Of a DNA stretch of 15,610 bases, positions 14,002 through 15,610 are shown in pieces (within the stretch, counting starts at the first letter, position 1; every line of letters starts with the position of its first letter). The notes beneath the pieces were generated by a model that did not search any database, was not told the DNA's origin, and saw only the letters and a list, made by a program, of their open reading frames with translations. Both the position numbers and the translations under genes were made by a program. The stretch covers positions 1-15,610 of the forward strand of contig CAJMRR010000033.1 in NCBI GenBank assembly GCA_905215835.1, in the 5' to 3' direction. This stretch comes from an uncultured bacterium (GTDB taxonomy: Bacteria; Actinomycetota; Coriobacteriia; Coriobacteriales; Coriobacteriaceae).

Positions 14002-14101
14002 CTCGGTTCCTTCCGACTCGGTTTTGTCCGAGTTAATTGTATCGCATGGATCAGTTTATGCTCGAGTTTACTCGGACAAAACCGAGTCGGTTCTGCCCGA
14101 G
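14002..14101. repeat. Four 15-bp palindromic units in two mirrored clusters around the ATPase promoter
   Basis: Left cluster: CTCGGTTCCTTCCGA and CTCGGTTTTGTCCGA in tandem (14002-14016, 14017-14031). Right cluster: TCGGACAAAACCGAG and TCGGTTCTGCCCGAG in tandem (14072-14086, 14087-14101). Each unit is TCGG-N-CCGA symmetric. The segments 14013-14036 and 14067-14090 are inverted copies, 23 of 24 bases matching. Between the clusters lies TACAAT on the minus strand (14041-14036), a plausible -10 for the ATPase gene; its -35 would fall near 14060 and is poor. The left cluster overlaps the ATPase ribosome site. The layout is that of a repressor-operator array. Confidence 0.75.
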
Positions 14102-14399
14102 TAAATTTGAAGGCGGCCGAATGCGTCTTGCTGCGTTTGCGGTTGGATACGTTGTCGAAAACGTATCGTGCGGATTGTTGGATCGAATCGAACATTGGGA
14201 CAGACGTCTCGTTTTATGGGCCGGGGGCGTGCATGTGCGAGTTCTTTTGGCCCATAAGGAACGCTGGTGGGTCGTTATTTGGGCCATGGGTCACTTCGCC
14301 GGCGCCGTGTTTCGTCATACGCTCATTGTGGAAGCCGATGCCACGGGACGACGAAGGCCTCGGGCAACGGATGAGCTGCAAGTGAAAGGAGCGGTGAGG
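14102..14399 (+). other. Leader region of the lipoprotein gene; open frame but no supported gene
   Basis: The lipoprotein reading frame stays open through this stretch back to 14037. The translation is Trp/Arg-rich, unlike a leader, and no ribosome site precedes an earlier start. A palindrome GATACGTT-GTCGAA-AACGTATC (14146-14167), with an 8-bp stem, could be an operator or small hairpin. No clear promoter was seen. Confidence 0.4.
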
Positions 14400-15416
14400 A
14401 TGATGAAGCCCATGACGAAGAAGCTGCTGTTAGGAATTCCCACTGTGACGCTTTCGGCCGTGCTGGCGTGTACGGTGGCCGGCTGTGGCGGTAGTGCTCC
14501 GAGCGGCTCGGGCGGGAGCGCACCTGTGCAGGAGAAGTCCAAGAAGGCCAAGGCCTATGATTCGCAGACGGTCGAGGTGGCAGGCATTACCTATGAGTCG
14601 GTGGCTCACGGTACGTTCTATCGTGGCGATGCCAAGCTACAGGACGGCTTTTACCTGCACATCAAGATCACCAACAACAACACAAAGAACAGGACGTTCA
14701 GTTCCTTTAACGTGCATGCTGCCCAGGGCGATCTTGAGGCAGGCGACCCGTTGTTTACTTCCGGCAAGGCGGCCGTGCTCGACTACGTTGCAAGCGAGGC
14801 TCCCGATGAGCTGCACGAGGGCATCGACCTTTCCGAGAGGCCAGATATCGGCCCGGGCGAGACCGTTGAGTACGTGTATTTCTGGGCGCCCAAGACGGCG
14901 TACTACGGGCCCATCACTGTCGAGTTCGTAGACGCTTATGCCCCCGCCAAGAATCATGAGGCCATGCACTTTGACACCACGGGATGCGAGACCAAGGAGT
15001 TCAAGGCGGCCGGCGGCGTGGCCGATTCTGGCGAGAAGGCAGATTTAACGGGCATCGACTGCGCATCGTACAGCATCGAGGCCGCCGATGGGTACACGCT
15101 GGATTCGTCCGACGAAGAGCGCGAAAAGGCAAACTTCTTCCACGACGAGACTGGAGGACGCCTGAACATCAGCATCTTCCCGCGCTCGCCGGAGGAAGAG
15201 GTTGCAAGCCTAGAGCAGGTCTACGAAGGCAAGGAGACAACAACCGACCAGGTCGAGTACAACGACATAACGTGGCTGCGCTTTACCGGTCCCGACAACG
15301 GCCATACACTGTTTGCGACGGCTCCCGCGACGGGCGAGACCGTCCGCGTGTCGATCGGCTGGAAGATCGATTGGGACGCCGCCGTGCCCATGATGGAGGC
15401 ACTGAAGCTCAAGTAA
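14400..15416 (+). CDS. Secreted lipoprotein of unknown function
   Basis: Membrane-anchored lipoprotein of 338 residues. Signal peptide: MMKPMTKK, hydrophobic core (about 9-24), then lipobox TVAGC with the modified Cys29, followed by a flexible Gly/Ser/Pro linker. Residues about 45-200 look like a beta-sandwich of the DUF4352/DUF5067 kind (TVEVAGITYESVAHGTFY; then LHIKITNNNTKNRTFSSFNV and a late GPGETVEYVYFW). The last 120 residues look like a second domain (ASYSIEAADGYTLD ... WKIDWDAAVPMMEALKLK), perhaps a sub-domain of unknown type. The start at 14400 has AAAGGAG (14385-14391) 8 bases upstream; longer versions of the frame have no signal. A terminator follows. A role in cell-envelope or substrate binding is possible but not shown. 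Confidence 0.87.
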   Translation: MMKPMTKKLLLGIPTVTLSAVLACTVAGCGGSAPSGSGGSAPVQEKSKKAKAYDSQTVEVAGITYESVAHGTFYRGDAKLQDGFYLHIKITNNNTKNRTFSSFNVHAAQGDLEAGDPLFTSGKAAVLDYVASEAPDELHEGIDLSERPDIGPGETVEYVYFWAPKTAYYGPITVEFVDAYAPAKNHEAMHFDTTGCETKEFKAAGGVADSGEKADLTGIDCASYSIEAADGYTLDSSDEEREKANFFHDETGGRLNISIFPRSPEEEVASLEQVYEGKETTTDQVEYNDITWLRFTGPDNGHTLFATAPATGETVRVSIGWKIDWDAAVPMMEALKLK

Positions 15417-15443
15417 CGCCGCGATTCTTACGTCAGGCGACTC

Positions 15444-15479
15444 AGGGCTGGCTCCGAGTTATCGGGGCCAGCCCTTTTT
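15444..15479 (+). terminator. Intrinsic terminator after the lipoprotein gene
   Basis: AGGGCTGGC (15444-15452) pairs perfectly with GCCAGCCCT (15467-15475), with CC/GG extending the stem, and is followed by TTTTT (15475-15479). It lies 27 bases after the lipoprotein stop codon. Confidence 0.9.
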
Positions 15480-15526
15480 GGTGCTCGATGAGCCGAGTCG
15501 GCGTCTCTCGCAAAGGTAACTGAGAG

Positions 15527-15610
15527 CTAGTGAGGCTTATCAGAATTGACCTCATCGGGGGCGTCGTTTTCGAGTGCCGTGCGGCGGGCGCTGTAGGCGA
15601 TGAGGCCGGC
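15527..15610 (-). CDS. C-terminal end of a probable membrane protein (partial)
   Basis: On the minus strand a frame enters at the window edge and ends at TAG (15529-15527). The visible 27 residues read AGLIAYSARRTALE, then an acidic tail ending NSDKPH. A short hydrophobic end followed by Arg residues and a polar tail suggests the last membrane segment and cytoplasmic tail of an integral membrane protein. Too little is visible to name it. It converges on the lipoprotein gene, with the terminator between them. Confidence 0.5.
   Translation of the reverse strand, partial: AGLIAYSARRTALENDAPDEVNSDKPH

Noticed and set aside
14037..14399. Longer start for the lipoprotein (about 121 extra residues)
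   Set aside because: It would bury the signal peptide and lipobox inside the protein. The ATG at 14400 has a strong AAAGGAG at good spacing.

Overview
The window reads like a chromosomal segment of a high-GC Gram-positive gut actinobacterium, most likely a Coriobacteriia member such as Collinsella. This is inference. It rests on the GC-rich coding sequence, an LPxTG surface protein, an actinobacterial-type LexA box (TCGAAC-N4-GTTCGA) and a Clostridia/Coriobacteriia-like divergent topoisomerase pair. No species marker is present.

Left edge (1-1285). A BcrA/lantibiotic-immunity type ABC ATPase (minus strand, runs off the window) is divergent from a TetR-family regulator that breaks off after 33 codons. 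The next 430 bases have no convincing gene. They hold potential RNA structure and look like a junction between unrelated DNA.

Redox/stress operon (1286-4757). A minus-strand MerR-family regulator of the AdhR/NmlR type is divergent from five plus-strand genes: a RibD-C/dihydrofolate-reductase-like protein, a frameshifted cupin, a carboxymuconolactone-decarboxylase-like protein, an aldo/keto reductase and a flavodoxin. Between them lies a textbook MerR promoter with a 19-bp spacer and a perfect 20-bp palindrome. The set looks like an electrophile, aldehyde or quinone response operon.

Middle (4758-8174). This holds a degenerate stretch, an LPxTG-anchored surface protein, a small orphan ORF, an iron-sulfur flavoprotein-like reductase, and an AAA-type ATPase pseudogene that has lost its centre and changed frame. 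The ATPase is preceded by three 19-bp tandem repeats. Two inverted repeats flank this part.

Topoisomerase operon (8087-12573). A divergent type IIA topoisomerase is encoded by a B subunit (parE-like) followed by an A subunit (parC-like). It ends in a strong terminator and has a perfect LexA-box core upstream, which suggests SOS control.

Right edge (12616-15610). A DUF234-type ATPase is preceded by four 15-bp palindromic units around its likely promoter. Then come a plus-strand lipoprotein with a terminator and the tail of a minus-strand gene.

The signals most worth testing are the LexA box on the topoisomerase IV operon and the parallel repeat arrays directly upstream of two unrelated ATPase genes.
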